Assembly: GCF_004011695.2 (NCBI RefSeq)
Contig: NC_082421.1
Coordinates: 248,001-312,000, forward strand
Source: Ascochyta rabiei
Lineage: Eukaryota; Ascomycota; Dothideomycetes; Pleosporales; Didymellaceae
Direction of reading: 5' to 3'
Length of the DNA stretch: 64,000 nucleotides
Positions 10,950-22,758 of this stretch are shown here, piece by piece. Every line of letters starts with the position of its first letter. The first letter of the stretch is position 1. Under the pieces are notes generated by a model. It made no database searches. It saw only the letters and a program-made list of their open reading frames with translations, and was not told where the DNA came from. A program made the position numbers and the translations under genes.

Positions 10950-12056
10950 ATGAGTCGGTTGTCGACAGGTTCGTCCGCCCTTCTGGTACGTTGCGACCGT
11001 TGGCTAACCGTATGATCAGGTCGAATTGCCGCCATAGTAATCATTTTCCTCTTCATTGTAGCTCTTTTCCAAAACGATGATGCTGGAACATACGCCTTCC
11101 TCCCTTCTTTTTCACGTACAAAAAAACTCCCCTCATATCCACCGACATGGCTGCGCGAACGTATGGCTCTCTCAGAAAAGTCCTGGAAGAAGAGCGTGGA
11201 GCTGCGCGAGACAATGGCTGCCTCCCACCCTGCCAACCCTAAGATTCCTTTCTTCCCAACAGACTTTTTGAAATACCCTTTCACAGTCTGGGACTTCTTC
11301 CCGGCTACTTGGACATGTCCGCACGACTTCCAGCGCGTCGGTCGACTCGGCGACGGCGGGAAGTGGGTGTGTGGAATGAGTATCTACGAGAGCATACCCA
11401 CTCCCAAGCCAATTAGTGCCGAGGATGTCGAGGTGCGCGAAGCAGCGATTCAAGCCGCAGAGCAAGGTCTTGTCATCTATAGCTTCGGTATCAACGGTGA
11501 GTCCTCGTTTGAGGCTGAGATGCTGGAACGTGCGCCCAGTGCGCGCATCTGGGGCTACGATTTCTCAGTCGAGGGATGGGGGAAACAGATCCCAACGACA
11601 GAAAGACACCGCACCTTCTTCAAGAAGGTTGGACTAGGCAAGGAGGATAAGCATGAAGAGAATCCGGCCTTCTGGACGCTGCCGACATTGATGAAGGAAA
11701 ACAATCACACATACATCGACATTCTGAAGATCGACATCGAAGGCAGCGAGTACGACGCGCTTGATACTTTCATGGATGCTTTTGATGGTGTCCAGAGCGC
11801 AAGCGGAAAGAGTGTGCTGCCTATTGGGCAGGTCATGATTGAGCTGCATCTTGGTAATGGCGATATTACAGACAAGGTTGATTTTGAGAGGTTCAGGAAG
11901 TGGTGGGAGAGACTGGAGAAGATGGGTATGAGGCCTGCGTGGATCGAGATCAATCTCTTTGCTGTTACGCTGGGTCAAGAGAAGAGCAACCCAAGGTGTA
12001 CGGAGTATGTCTGGGTCAATGCAAAAGATGAGAGGAGCGTGCTTTGGAGATCATAG
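10950..12056 (+). CDS. Membrane-anchored methyltransferase (METTL24/FkbM-like)
   Basis: A 19-nt first exon (10950-10968) joins 11020-12056 through a 51-nt intron (GTTCGT..ATCAG, branch GCTAAC), giving 351 residues. Without that exon the obvious ORF starts at residue 55 and misses the anchor. Residues 8-23 form one hydrophobic helix after a short basic start, a type II signal anchor. The lumenal part has TCPHDFQRVGRLGDGGKWVC (Methyltransf_22 hallmark), the SAM-loop-like SFGINGE (about 161-167) and the FkbM-type ILKIDIEGSEYDAL (about 242-254). It probably methylates a sugar or small molecule in the secretory pathway; substrate unknown. The unusual GTTCGT donor makes the start slightly uncertain. 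Confidence 0.8.
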
Positions 12057-12781
12057 TACTTCAAATGTCGTCAACATAGTTCTATTCATGCAATCTCCTA
12101 CTTAACACCGCGGCAGTGCAACTTCCGACTGCGATAACCGTGGCGGCAATAGTAACAATGCGGCGGCAGACATCACATACCCAAAAGCAACAGTAGAAAA
12201 CAATTTCGTGAGAGATAAAAGGTGGTAGCTTTGATGTTGGGCAAGCGCATCACCAGTCGGCTGGCTTCAACGCGTTCTTGGGCTGAGTCGTGAGAAGTAA
12301 TTGTGTACGTTTAGCGTGCCGCTCCGAGTGCATGTTGTCAGCGTCTCTCCTCATCACCACCTGTGCGTTCAGATCTCTACAGATTTTGTCTTTTGAGACG
12401 CTCCATTGCCGTGAGGCTAGATTGTAGATTACTTTGTACAATGTGCGAGGTGGCCTGAAAGCACCACAGGGTTGTGGCGCAGCAACCTCTTCTTCTTTCG
12501 TCGCTAGCGCGGATGACTCATTTTGGGTCACCATACGCACCGCCATACGAAACTCCCTACGAGGCGTGAGACTGCTGCGGAGTCATATTGTGGATCCCGA
12601 GTTGGTGAGAGCTGGATCATCGTAACAAAGTGTAAGGCTGCGGTGGTTCCTTTGGGATGTATAAGTATTTGGTTGTATCCCTCACGTTGGCTTCTTCAAT
12701 TCAAGTGTGGAGTTTCTGTCTTCTTCGCATTCTCAAGATACCCATCATTTTTTTAATTAGCGTGTCTACAACTAAAACAAA
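12057..12781. other. Intergenic / promoter region
   Basis: No coding features. An AT-rich stretch (about 12745-12781) immediately precedes the ATG of the four-domain RNA protein. Confidence 0.55.
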
Positions 12782-15700
12782 ATGGCAAGCTTTCCAGAAA
12801 CCTCAGATTCCTACCCCATTGCGGTGACCTCTTACGACACAGCGCTATGTGTGCTGCCACCAATCGAACAGTGCGAACACATCGACAGCTTACGCGAGCT
12901 TTACGACATGGCATACGGGAGATGGCCAGCTCATATTAACCTTGTTTATCCTTTTGTTTCACCCGAGCATCTGTCTCAAGCGCGACAGCAGATTCAAGCT
13001 CAGCTTCAAAGGAACGTGGACTCCAGTAGGACAAGGCGCATCAAGCTTGACTCGGCGGGGTTGATCAAGCAGCGACACAACAGCACAGCAATCGTCCAAG
13101 AGCCTCAAGGTTCTTCAGATGGACCTTTGAAAAAGCTTCGATCTTTAGCCTTGCAGGCCCTCGGTCACCGACCCAAACCGCACAATTTCCACTTGACGAT
13201 CGGTCAGACTGAAGATAATTCCGTGTCTTCGCTTGAGTTTCTGCTCTCTAAAGTGCGGCTACTGCCGACGCTGGAATTCGAAATCGGCTACTTGGCCATC
13301 CTGGTTCGCGAGCGGATGTCGGGAGAGCATTCGGTGAACCGGATGCGTTTGTGGGATTTGGTCAATGTTATTCCTCGAGGAACTGCAAAGATGACTGCTA
13401 TACCAGATTATTGGCTCAAATATCCCCTTGCTAGCTCTGCCGACATGTATCAAGACGCCGACAGGGATGATATGTCTGATTCAACGACAGCTTTCAGCCG
13501 TGCCATACAACCTGGTAGGACCTTCTTCTTCGACAAAACACTCAGTCGGTGGTCAAGGACGACAAACTTTGGCCGAATCCCTAACCAAACAGCGCCTCTC
13601 ACGGTATCAAGCTACAATGTCTTGGTCGACTCAGAATACCCTCCAGCACAAGACCGCGATCATCTACTTCTCAGTACCTTGCAATCGGACTCGGCAAAAG
13701 CAGACGTCTTGATCTTACAAGAAGTATCCGACTGCTTCCTGTCCTCTCTGTTAAACAACGCCAAAATTCAGAACCAGTACCCTTTCACTTCGCATGGACC
13801 ACCAAGCCAGTCGGATATTGGACCTTTGCCGAGTCTTCGGAATGTGATAGTGATTAGTAAATGGCCGTTCCGCTGGGAGTTGGTTCCTTTCCAAAGAAAG
13901 CACAAAGGTGCCATTGTTGCAGTATTCGACACTGTCGTGCCTGGTGGTTCTTTGATTGTCGCTGGTGTACACCTAACATGCGGCCTGACTGACGGCTCCG
14001 TTGCCGCGAAAAAGGTGCAGGCGCAGAGTTTAATCAGACATCTGACCCATCACTACCTTAATTCTCCATGGGTAATTGCTGGAGATTTCAACATCGCCAC
14101 ATCCACACACACGATACACCAAGCGCTACAGAATAAGTTGATCTCCAGCCAAACAAACAATACACTAGCTGCTATCGAAAGCCTGCTAAGTGAAGATGGG
14201 CTTGTAGATGCTTGGCTTGTCGCTCGAGATGAGCAGTGCAGTGAGGCGGATGGTGATGATGCTGATAGACTGTTCGATGGGGAGCAAGGCGCCACATTTG
14301 ACCCAAGGAACAATATGCTGGCGGCGGCGACTTCTGTAACATCCCACAACCGACCTCAACGATACGACCGTATCCTTGTTCGGCCACAGAGGGCATTGCG
14401 TATTACTGGCTTCAACATGTTCGGGCTTCCTGCAGAACTAAATGGGGCTAGCGTAGTTCCTAGCGATCACTACGGAGTGAGAGCTTCTTTGCAGCTTTTG
14501 AAGCCGACTGAACAGCTGTCTCCTGATCATTGCGAGACACTCAATAGCCTCAGAGTGGAGCTTCGTCGAGTTCCTCACCTAGCTACTCGGGAACTGGTCT
14601 CCGTTCTCTCAAGACATTGCATGTTCCTGACTGAGGAAGAGAACACGAGACGTCGATTAGCTTTCGTTTTACTTGAGGAAGTAGTTCTTGAAAAGTCGCA
14701 GAAGGGGTACCCAAACACAGCAGATATACCGCTCGTTATGGTGGCAGTGGGCTCACATGCGATGAATGTGGACACCGCGGGTTCCGACATCGACTGCCTT
14801 TGCATCGGTACCATAAGCTCAAAAACCTTCTTCAAGCTTGTGCGCCAACGACTGCATAAGGCTGAAAGCCAAGGTATTCGCATACTCCGGAAAGTCGAGG
14901 CAAGTACAGGAACCATGCTCGAGCTTTCAGTCAACGGTGTTCCCATGGACCTACAGTATTGTCCAGCAGCCCGAGTTGTGGAAAGGTAACTACAGATTTC
15001 GTTGTTATTGACCATGTGCTGACCTCAATAGATGGTTTGAGTTTGACAATTTGCCTGCGTCTGACCCGATCTTCAATTTGTCGATTCTCTCTCTGCGGAA
15101 ACTGAAGCCTTACCGTGATCTGCTGTACATCAAGCGTACCATACCGGACCATGCTACCTTCAGCTTGGCATATCGATGCATCAAGCTCTGGGCCACGCAG
15201 CGTGGCATCTACTCGTCTAAGTTTGGCTTCCTGGGTGGCGTGCACATCACTCTAATGCTTTCTTGGGTTTACAAACGGATTGCTCACGACATCGACACTC
15301 AAAATTCAAGTCCCATTAGAACTGATGACTTGGTGACATCTTTCTTTCACTATTACGCGAACTTCAATTGGGTAGATGACATCGTATTCGACGCCTTCTT
15401 TCACAAGCAGAAACCACGCTATCATCGCACCGCGCGAGAGCCTATGGTGGTGCTTGGTTTCCACGCGCCAAATTCCAATGTTGCACATACTTCTACAGTA
15501 TCTGGACTGTCACTACTTGTACAGGAGTTCAAGTCCGCAAGTCTACGATTATCGGAGCCCGGTATGACTTGGCAAGACTTTTTCGAGCCACCTGGCATGC
15601 ATAGCTTCACTGGCATGGACCTTGGCGAGACACAGTTCTTACAGCTTTACAGAAGCTATGTAAGTATCGACATACAGTTCTGGGGTCGTACCTTGACGAA

Positions 15701-16554
15701 AGGCAAGAGCCTAGTCGGTTGGGTGGAGTCTCGATGTCTATCGTTGGTTGTTGGTAAATGAACACCCTCTCCGCAAGTGCGTACAGCGACTAACGTGACC
15801 AGATATCAACAAGTTTTTCTCCAACACTGAAGTTCGATTATGGCCCGCACGCTTCACGAAGTCTGGCTCAACGGCTACCAGTGACAACAATGATTACCAT
15901 GGTTGCTATCTTATCGGCCTTCAGAAGGCCACAACCGTGCCATTGGGTATGAGCAGCTCTGATGAGCGGAGAGCAGCAAAGCAGTCTCTGGAGAAGGTGA
16001 TCGATAGGTTTCTCACTCAGCTCCGAATGGACGAGAAGAACTACGATACAAGCACATCCTGGATTGATGCTTCGCTGACCACACAACACGACATCCAGAC
16101 CCGAGAGCTCCGACTGGACGACCGTGAATGGGGTGACTATGCAATGGAGATTGAGCCCGACTCGGACGACGAAGAAGGATTGGACGAGTTAGACGATGAA
16201 GACGCCGACCTTCCCAAGCTGCCTGTCCGATCTAAACCCAGTTCAACATCGACACCCGTGTCTACTACAAAGCTGCGACCTGCCTCCGATGTACTCAATC
16301 GACTACGCTGGGATCCGAAGCTTGATCCAGCTGACTACATTATTGGCTACGAAGACCGCTTCCTTGGCACGCGAGAAACCAGTCTAGAGAAGTGGAAGAC
16401 TGAACAAACAGATGAGGAATTCATCCCGCAACACCGCATCTTGTACTTCCGACGGAAGTTCAATAATGAGGGAGATGGTAGAGGGGAGCTTATCTGGGAA
16501 CGAGCAACAAGAATCGATAAGATATTCGGTAGCGGCGCTGGTTTTGGATCGTAA
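12782..16554 (+). CDS. Four-domain RNA-end processing protein: 2H phosphoesterase + EEP nuclease + poly(A) polymerase + MJ1316
   Basis: Three exons (12782-14985, 15032-15753, 15803-16554) give 1225 residues; phases 2 and 1 check. In order: (1) 2H/2'-5' RNA ligase-like domain, about 15-200, with H51-I-N-L and H137-L-T-I; (2) endonuclease/exonuclease/phosphatase domain, about 272-572, with N279, E314, H397, GDFN (D435, N437), D529 and SDH (561-563), so catalytically complete; (3) poly(A)-polymerase core, about 585-1000, with GS..DID (G657, S658, D669, D671), third acidic D723, the central domain FGFLGGVHI and an RNA-binding-like region; (4) acidic linker, then the MJ1316 (DUF504) domain at about 1135-1217. 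MJ1316 is predicted in the literature to recognise cyclic-phosphate RNA ends. The combination implies sensing, trimming and re-tailing of damaged or cleaved RNA. No experimental role is known to me. Confidence 0.92.
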
Positions 16555-16785
16555 GGCTAAGATGTGGCTTGCAGCCTACTTGGCTCACGAATGCAGGTAG
16601 TGTTACTTTCTCATGCCTCGTGGAATGACGTCAGCGTAAGGTGTGAAAGATTTAGCCTAAATAGAAGCTTCACTACAAAAAGCGAGACACAATGTGAAGT
16701 TAAAGACCCAACTGCTAATTGCTACTGTACCTTGTCCACTTCACACGACTCGTTCGGCAAGAGAAGACCCCAGAAGCTAGCAAAC

Positions 16786-17490
16786 ATGGCTGTTACAGAT
16801 TCTTTCAATATCCTAGTGTTTAGCAAGACTGCCGGCTACAGACATGCCTCCATACCAACCGGCATTACTTCTCTGAAGCGTCTGGCGGATGAAACTGGCT
16901 TCTTCACAGTGACAGCAAGTGAGGACGCTTCTTTTTTCACGTCTTCGATACTCTCACGTTACCGCGTCTTAGTATTACTACATACCTCAGGCGACTTCCT
17001 CACAGACGACCAGCTCAGCACTCTACAAGAGTATGTTCGATCCGGCGGCGGTGTGCTCGCAATCCATGGCTCTGCTGCCGGCATGCCGTCCTCTTCCTGG
17101 TACGCAAAGCTAATCGGTGCACACTTTGACATGCATCCCGACCCTGAACCTGGCTCCTTCTTACCAATCCCACAATCGGTCTCTTCGCATCCCATCATAG
17201 CTGGACATGAACCTCCAAAAGAATGGATGGACGAATGGTACAATTTCAAATCCCACCCTTCTGACAACGAAAGCCTCCAAATATTGCTGCGAGGAGATAC
17301 GAAGAGTTTCAGAGGTGGCAAACATGGGGACGATCATCCGCTGGCATGGTATCAAGAGTTCGACGGTGGGAGGAGTGTGTACCTTGCACTGGGTCATTTT
17401 GATAACGCGTATGCTGATTCATGGTTCATGGGCACGATGGAAAGGATGTTGATGTGGGCTGCGGGACGAGGAGAGGCCAACAATAACTGA
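16786..17490 (+). CDS. ThuA-like domain protein
   Basis: Single-exon protein of 234 residues, start chosen at 16786 because the family begins there (NILVFSKTAGYRHASIP); the upstream open frame is unrelated. ThuA proteins adopt the class I glutamine-amidotransferase-like fold. Typical segments are VLLHTSGDFL, the GGGVLAIHGSA turn, HFDMHPDPEPG, HPLAWYQEF and GRSVYLALGHFDNAY. Bacterial ThuA is linked to trehalose and related sugar use; the fungal role is unclear. No signal peptide, so cytosolic. It starts 231 bp after the four-domain RNA gene ends on the same strand, but fungal genes are not operonic, so linkage implies little. Confidence 0.85.
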   Translation: MAVTDSFNILVFSKTAGYRHASIPTGITSLKRLADETGFFTVTASEDASFFTSSILSRYRVLVLLHTSGDFLTDDQLSTLQEYVRSGGGVLAIHGSAAGMPSSSWYAKLIGAHFDMHPDPEPGSFLPIPQSVSSHPIIAGHEPPKEWMDEWYNFKSHPSDNESLQILLRGDTKSFRGGKHGDDHPLAWYQEFDGGRSVYLALGHFDNAYADSWFMGTMERMLMWAAGRGEANNN

Positions 17491-17646
17491 ATGTATATTT
17501 GCGACGTAAGTGGATGTTTCGGGAAAGCTGTCGCAGCCGACAGACACTATAACGCAATATGAGGTATGATTCTATGAAGTCTATATATGATTACAAAGAG
17601 CTTGGGTATATATCGCTAGGTACTGAATTAAACGCAACAAGCGCGT

Positions 17647-18999
17647 CTAGTGAGGACCACCAATAGCATCTCTCTCGTTGTACCACCTAAACACCTCCTG
17701 CGCCTTCCTGACTCGGTTTCGTGTAGCCAGCGGACTCAGGCACTTCATCAACACCAACCATACCGCAAGTACAGGTAGAGTGTAGCGTAAGTTGTTGTAG
17801 CCACCCTGGGTGATGATAGTGATGAAAGTCCTGTACCAATGAAGACTTGGGAAGAAGTAGTTGATGCGGTACCAATGATTCAGCATCTCGACTGGTCCAA
17901 GAGCTGCTGCAACATTGAAGATGATCCAGGTAAGGAACATAAACGGCACAAATGCCATCGATGTAAAACCCGTGATGATATCTAGGACGTCGAAGTTGAT
18001 CATGCTAAAAACCCACGTAACAGCCCAGAACGCAAAGAACATCTTTGCATCGATATTATAGCTCCCACGGAACGCGAATGTCCAGCCAGCTGTACACAAG
18101 CTAGTGAATATGGGCCAGAAAGTGCTCCAGAATAGGCGGGCAAGAACGTGTGTGCGCATATCGTAGGCGGCATAGAGGTGCATGCCATTACACACACCGT
18201 TCCAGGCCATGATGAAAAAGAACTGCATTAGAATCGGGAACACAGAACCAATAGTGTTTATGAACGCTTTGTCGTCCAAATTGGCGAATAGCTGTGGTGC
18301 GGCGGACATCTCGACAGCTCGTGCGGGACCAGCAAGGGCAGAGAGGGCTGCGGTAGTATTGGCGTATTCGCCACGCGCGAGAAGAGGTGTGATGAACTGG
18401 GCATTGAAAATACCAGATGCTGTCGATGCGGTGGTAACAGTCGTTGAGAGGATGCTTGAGACGTAGAAAGTGTAGTACCGCGCCTCAAGCATGTAGTACG
18501 TGTAGACGTCATTCGGATCATAAGCCTGAGCAGTGCCGTTCACCGCGTTCTTAAAGCGAGCCGTCGCTCCGGGTTGCACTACGATCGCGGCCCAGTATGT
18601 TCCCTTGAAAACCTCGTTTCGGATCTGCTCAGGGGTCGAGCCAGCAGTATCGACATTAACGTAGGTGGGATATCCGAAAGTTCCGTTGTTTGTAGCTGCT
18701 GATTCTCGTAAAGCCTCGCCAAAATCACCTCCATCGAAGTCTGCCAATGCCACCTTTGTTCTGTGGACATACTCTCCTTGGCGGAGGAACAAGCCGTAGA
18801 TATGGGCTGAGTTAATCCAGAGAACAGCGAGGATCAGGAGTGCCGCGGGTATCAATGCCTTCATCATCTCTGGGATAGAGACGTCTGGCCCTGATTTCGT
18901 CTTTCTGCCCGTGATAGTACGCTTCAACTCTATAGCGGGTTCCCGGTCGCTTGAAGAAGGGTCGATGCCCACGTAGGGGCCCCGAAGTGCTGAAGTCAT
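17647..18999 (-). CDS. DUF3533 / SNG1-family membrane protein
   Basis: Intronless, 450 residues. One transmembrane helix at about 47-66 after a basic cytosolic tail, a large extracytoplasmic loop (about 70-255) with several N-x-S/T sites, then a cluster of five or six helices (for example FPILMQFFFIMAWNGV and MAFVPFMFLTWIIF). This topology and length match the DUF3533 family, named from yeast SNG1, whose overexpression gives nitrosoguanidine resistance; members are also linked to drug and lipid transport phenotypes. The C-terminal helices resemble ABC-2-type permeases. A TATA-like TTATATAC lies about 85 bp upstream on the minus strand. Convergent with the ThuA gene. Confidence 0.88.
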   Translation of the reverse strand: MTSALRGPYVGIDPSSSDREPAIELKRTITGRKTKSGPDVSIPEMMKALIPAALLILAVLWINSAHIYGLFLRQGEYVHRTKVALADFDGGDFGEALRESAATNNGTFGYPTYVNVDTAGSTPEQIRNEVFKGTYWAAIVVQPGATARFKNAVNGTAQAYDPNDVYTYYMLEARYYTFYVSSILSTTVTTASTASGIFNAQFITPLLARGEYANTTAALSALAGPARAVEMSAAPQLFANLDDKAFINTIGSVFPILMQFFFIMAWNGVCNGMHLYAAYDMRTHVLARLFWSTFWPIFTSLCTAGWTFAFRGSYNIDAKMFFAFWAVTWVFSMINFDVLDIITGFTSMAFVPFMFLTWIIFNVAAALGPVEMLNHWYRINYFFPSLHWYRTFITIITQGGYNNLRYTLPVLAVWLVLMKCLSPLATRNRVRKAQEVFRWYNERDAIGGPH

Positions 19000-21814
19000 G
19001 TTTGTGAAAGCTGTGTTGTTCGTCGGCGTGTTGTTGGTGGTCGAGTATCTTGATAGGGCAACGTTGCTGGGCGCAAATTTGTATATAAGTATCTGGTCTG
19101 AAAAGGAGGTCAGAGAGTATAGCTGTTGTGATGAAGGCTAGGGACTACTGCCTGCTGGCCCAATATATTATCATGTATGAGCCCGCAGAGGCTGAGCCCG
19201 AGCGTAGAAAGTGTCCGTCAATGCCAAAGAAACTCGTCCGGTTGATTATCATCAACGGCCCACACCGAGATGATGGCTCTCGCAGAATCCGGACTGCATG
19301 GATTCTGATATGGTACGGAACCCTTGCGCGCCGCGACGCAATAGGTCGATGAATGTCGGAGATCGGCTTTAAGAGACGCCCGAAAATGCCCGGAATCCGG
19401 ATGTACGACATCAGGCTTGGCAGTACACGTGTTTAAGATTGCTTTGTACTATTCCGGCGAAAGTGGGGTCCCATGGCTAGTGCGGTGGGTCTTGGGCAGA
19501 AACGCCTATTGATGTTTATAACCAGCGCGCACAGATGCTGTTGCAGATGACAAAGAGAGAAGGTGTTTGCTAATTGGTGTAAAGCTAAGAAAACTTCGGA
19601 GGTCTCTGCTTTTCCTCCACATTGCACTGGCCATGGGACTCTACTTTCGCCGGAGATCATAGTACCATCCAGCAGCCAGAGTACGATACTGCAAAACGTG
19701 CTCTGCTCCTAAGCTGCGATATACTTTCGAAATACCAGGGGCTATCTGAACGGACTGGAATACGAGTTTGCTACACCTGAGTGTTTATCTTGTAAAAGAT
19801 TAGTAGATGCTCAATGCAAGCAAGCTCTCGTATTCCAGTCCTTTCGGGCCTCCCCCTTGTACGGACGAGTGCCTGGCACAGCCCCGTTGTTGTTCGAGTG
19901 ACAAAAGTGGCTGGCCAACTCTACTCTGACATCAACTCGCCCATTTTGCACATCGAGCCCCTCGTTCTCTAGGTATCCCCAGACCTGAATGCCCCCAAGG
20001 AACGGTGTCATGAGGCTGTTAGCGTACTCAATCTGTTCATGCACGTCTTTCAGACTACTCGCCAACACCCCTCATTTCGAAAATTTTTAGTCGAGTAAGG
20101 AGTCCTTATTCATGAAGCCCCTGAACCTTTCTCGACGACATGGAAAACGTATTGCTGCGTGAGAACTTCGTCCGCAGTGCGATGGAAGTTGTTCGATATG
20201 AGTAACTGGGTTTCGAGAAGCGACACAACGACCTTGGACAGAGTGTCAAGGGCAGATGCTGGGAACGGATTGATGCCCTTGTCTGGAAGAAAGTGAGCCT
20301 TGTGGGTAGCAAAGTTGGAGTTGACGAATCGACAGAAATCTTTGCCAACGATCGCGTACATACGAACGACCACTTGCAAAGCTTGGGAAACACACCCGGT
20401 TAACATACCGAGAACTTCAGCTTTCATTCTGCTGCCCAACACAGCAGATAGTTGTGACCCACTCGCTTTGGTGCCGACACAATGTCAGGTGGCAGAGTAG
20501 GTTCATGCCCATCTTGAGTACTGCTTATCTTGCCAGAAGTATCTAGCGCCCACTCAGAAAGAACAAAGTACTTGGCGACTGCATCTATTGCCGCATTCAC
20601 GAGTACAATATGCTCCTCATCCAATTCAATCCCCAGTACAAAACTTATGAACACAGTATAAGCGTCATAGGCTTGATGGGGCTCAATGGGTGATTTGTGA
20701 TCCGAGCAATCGCCCGATTGAACAGAACGAAGCCCTTTGGGAATTTAACGTACGTTAATGCTCCATTCCGAACGAGTCGCTTGACGGTGCCATTTCCTGC
20801 TGTCACGACCTTTTCGAGAAGGCCAAATCTCCTGGTCTATGGTAAACACGTTAGACGATTGCTCACTAGAACAGCAACCACTGACCCCAACCCAAACAGC
20901 ATTGTTTCAGATCGTTCATTGTACAGACAATTGCGTTGGTAGGTTTGTGAAGAAGAGCCAACAGCTTGTCTGTTTTCGAGGAGAGAAGTCAGTAAAGACA
21001 GAGTGTTGGAAAGACCGAACTCTCGCAGATTATTGTCATGTTTGAAGACTGTACCGAAACTATAGATCGTGCGTCCAGCTTCGGAGGCTGGAGTAACAGA
21101 TCTACAGTTTGCAAAAAGTACGCGCTAACAATGCAGCCGCGTTGTTGGTTGGCCAGCAATCACCTCAGTGAATGCGCATTATCTGATTGGAAACCTCGGG
21201 TCTCACGTACAAGGACTCTCTCGATGCATCTCGCTCTTGACGTGGCTGTTAGCTTGTATCCGCCATCAACCAAGTGCATCTAGCATCGTCGATCTTGCAT
21301 CCGCAAGTGTAGGATTGTCCTCTCCACTCACGACCACTGTACGACACACACATCGATCCACAAACCATGTGTCTATCTCCGCGCATCCAACATAATACTC
21401 GTGTTTCTGAAGCCGTATTGGGTTGCCCATGAGGCGGCCCAAGGATTGATCCTTCGTACTTACGCTTCACTGGTATCTCATCGCCTTACATGGATGCATA
21501 CCCTGTGCGATCCACACGCCTTCGCGGATTCCTCAGATAGAGCAGCGGACAACCATTAGTACAACTAGTTCGACATGGGCTTGGTTTCGAAGTGTTGCTT
21601 GACCGCAATTGCCCCACTATAGCAAGGGGCCCCCTTTCACTTTTCATCGGTCAAGCCTCGAGATTGGCGGTGAGTACTACGCCACAACGCCGCATCCTTC
21701 GCCTGAGTCGTGCTTTCTAGCCGACGGTAAGAAGGTGAAGGTTACATGTAACAATATGAATGGTGTGTATATGCATGATGAGAGCCTCAACCTTTCAGGA
21801 TTCCTCCATCAGCC
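19000..21814. other. Long gene-poor stretch with one degenerate coding region
   Basis: Apart from the degenerate minus-strand candidate at 19811-20730, I see only short ORFs. Nothing in 20740-21814 could be assigned. Confidence 0.5.
19811..20730 (-). pseudogene. Possible decayed protein-coding gene, family unknown
   Basis: Three consecutive minus-strand reading frames look protein-like rather than random: about 20672-20424 (LGIELDEEHIVLVNAAIDAV), 20430-20110 (LSKVVVSLLETQLLISNNF, HRTADEVLTQQYVF) and 20068-19811 (EQIEYANSLMTPFLGGIQVW). Each ends at a stop and they lie in different frames. I found no intron set that joins all three, so frameshifts or nonsense changes are likely. A plausible GTACGT donor near 20753 and a TCAAG acceptor near 20677 suggest the first piece once had an upstream exon. 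I do not recognise the family. Confidence 0.3.
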
Positions 21815-22758
21815 ATGCGTCCTCGCTTTGTCCACCTCCTGCTCGGTATACCGCTCTTAATCATTGGCTCTACCGCAGCGGCTGAAAAACCAGCACTGAT
21901 TCTCGTCCCCGGAACCTTCCACAGAGCCAGTGTCTACGATGAAGTCAAGAGTCGGCTGGAGGATGTAGGCTACGAATACGTCAACGCCGTCGACCTACCG
22001 TCCAATGGCTACGGTGTAGCAGATGTAGAAAGAACAGCAGACGTGGATGTTGTGACGCAGCTACTAGAGACCAGGCTGGAAGACGGCGAAGACGTAGTCC
22101 TGGTGGGGAACAGCTACGGGGCAACAGTGATCATGGAAGCTGTCAGAGACTTCGAGGATCGAAGTGCAGTCCCGGCGGGCGAAAAAACCGAGGGCAAAGG
22201 CCGGATCTTGGGACTGATCATGGTGCGCACCAACTCTCCACTCTCACCTCGAAAAATGAGAGACTGACAAACCAGCTCTCAGGATACATCCCCACCATCG
22301 CTGAAGTCAACCACTGTCCTCCCCGTCCAGATATACGCGTAATCGGCGCCCCCTTCTTCAGCTACCACGACTTCCTCAACAGCACACCCACGCTTGTATC
22401 ATGGGACAAGGACCTCGCTGCGTACCCGCCGTCCCTGACCTTCTACAACCTCCTCAACGCATCGGCAGCGGAGTACTGGACGTCTCAACTGCTGCCATCG
22501 AGTTTCAAGGCGCTCAATGCTACGGGTACCTATGTTCCCTACAACGGCAGATTCAGGACTTTGTATGTGGTTGGTGAGCATGATAACTGTGTGGGCCCGG
22601 CGTTTGCGCAGGGTTACATTGATCAGGAGGGTGCGGAGTTCGAGGTTGAGGTGATTGATGGGGATCATGTGCCCATGCTGAGTCGGCCCGAATTGGTGGT
22701 GAATGTCATCAGGAGATTCGCTGAGGAGACTGTTGCCGGTGAGAATGAGGAACTATGA
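21815..22758 (+). CDS. Secreted alpha/beta-hydrolase
   Basis: Exons 21815-22222 and 22276-22758, joined in phase 0 (GTGCGC donor, CTGAC branch, CCAG acceptor), 296 residues. Signal peptide at about 1-22. The start of the hydrolase fold (ALILVPGTFHRASVYDEV), the nucleophile elbow VGNSYG with S100, a late acidic residue in VVGEHDNC and the catalytic His in DGDHVPMLS form a complete triad. The closest general group is the AB_hydrolase_6 esterases, similar in layout to plant methyl-ester hydrolases; substrate not predictable. A nearer acceptor (22282) would break the frame, so 22275 is preferred. It is isolated, about 2.8 kb from the nearest confident gene upstream. Confidence 0.85.

Noticed and set aside
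22223..22282. Acceptor at 22282 for the hydrolase intron
   Set aside because: Puts exon 2 out of frame; acceptor 22275 (CCAG) keeps LSGYIPTIAEV in frame.
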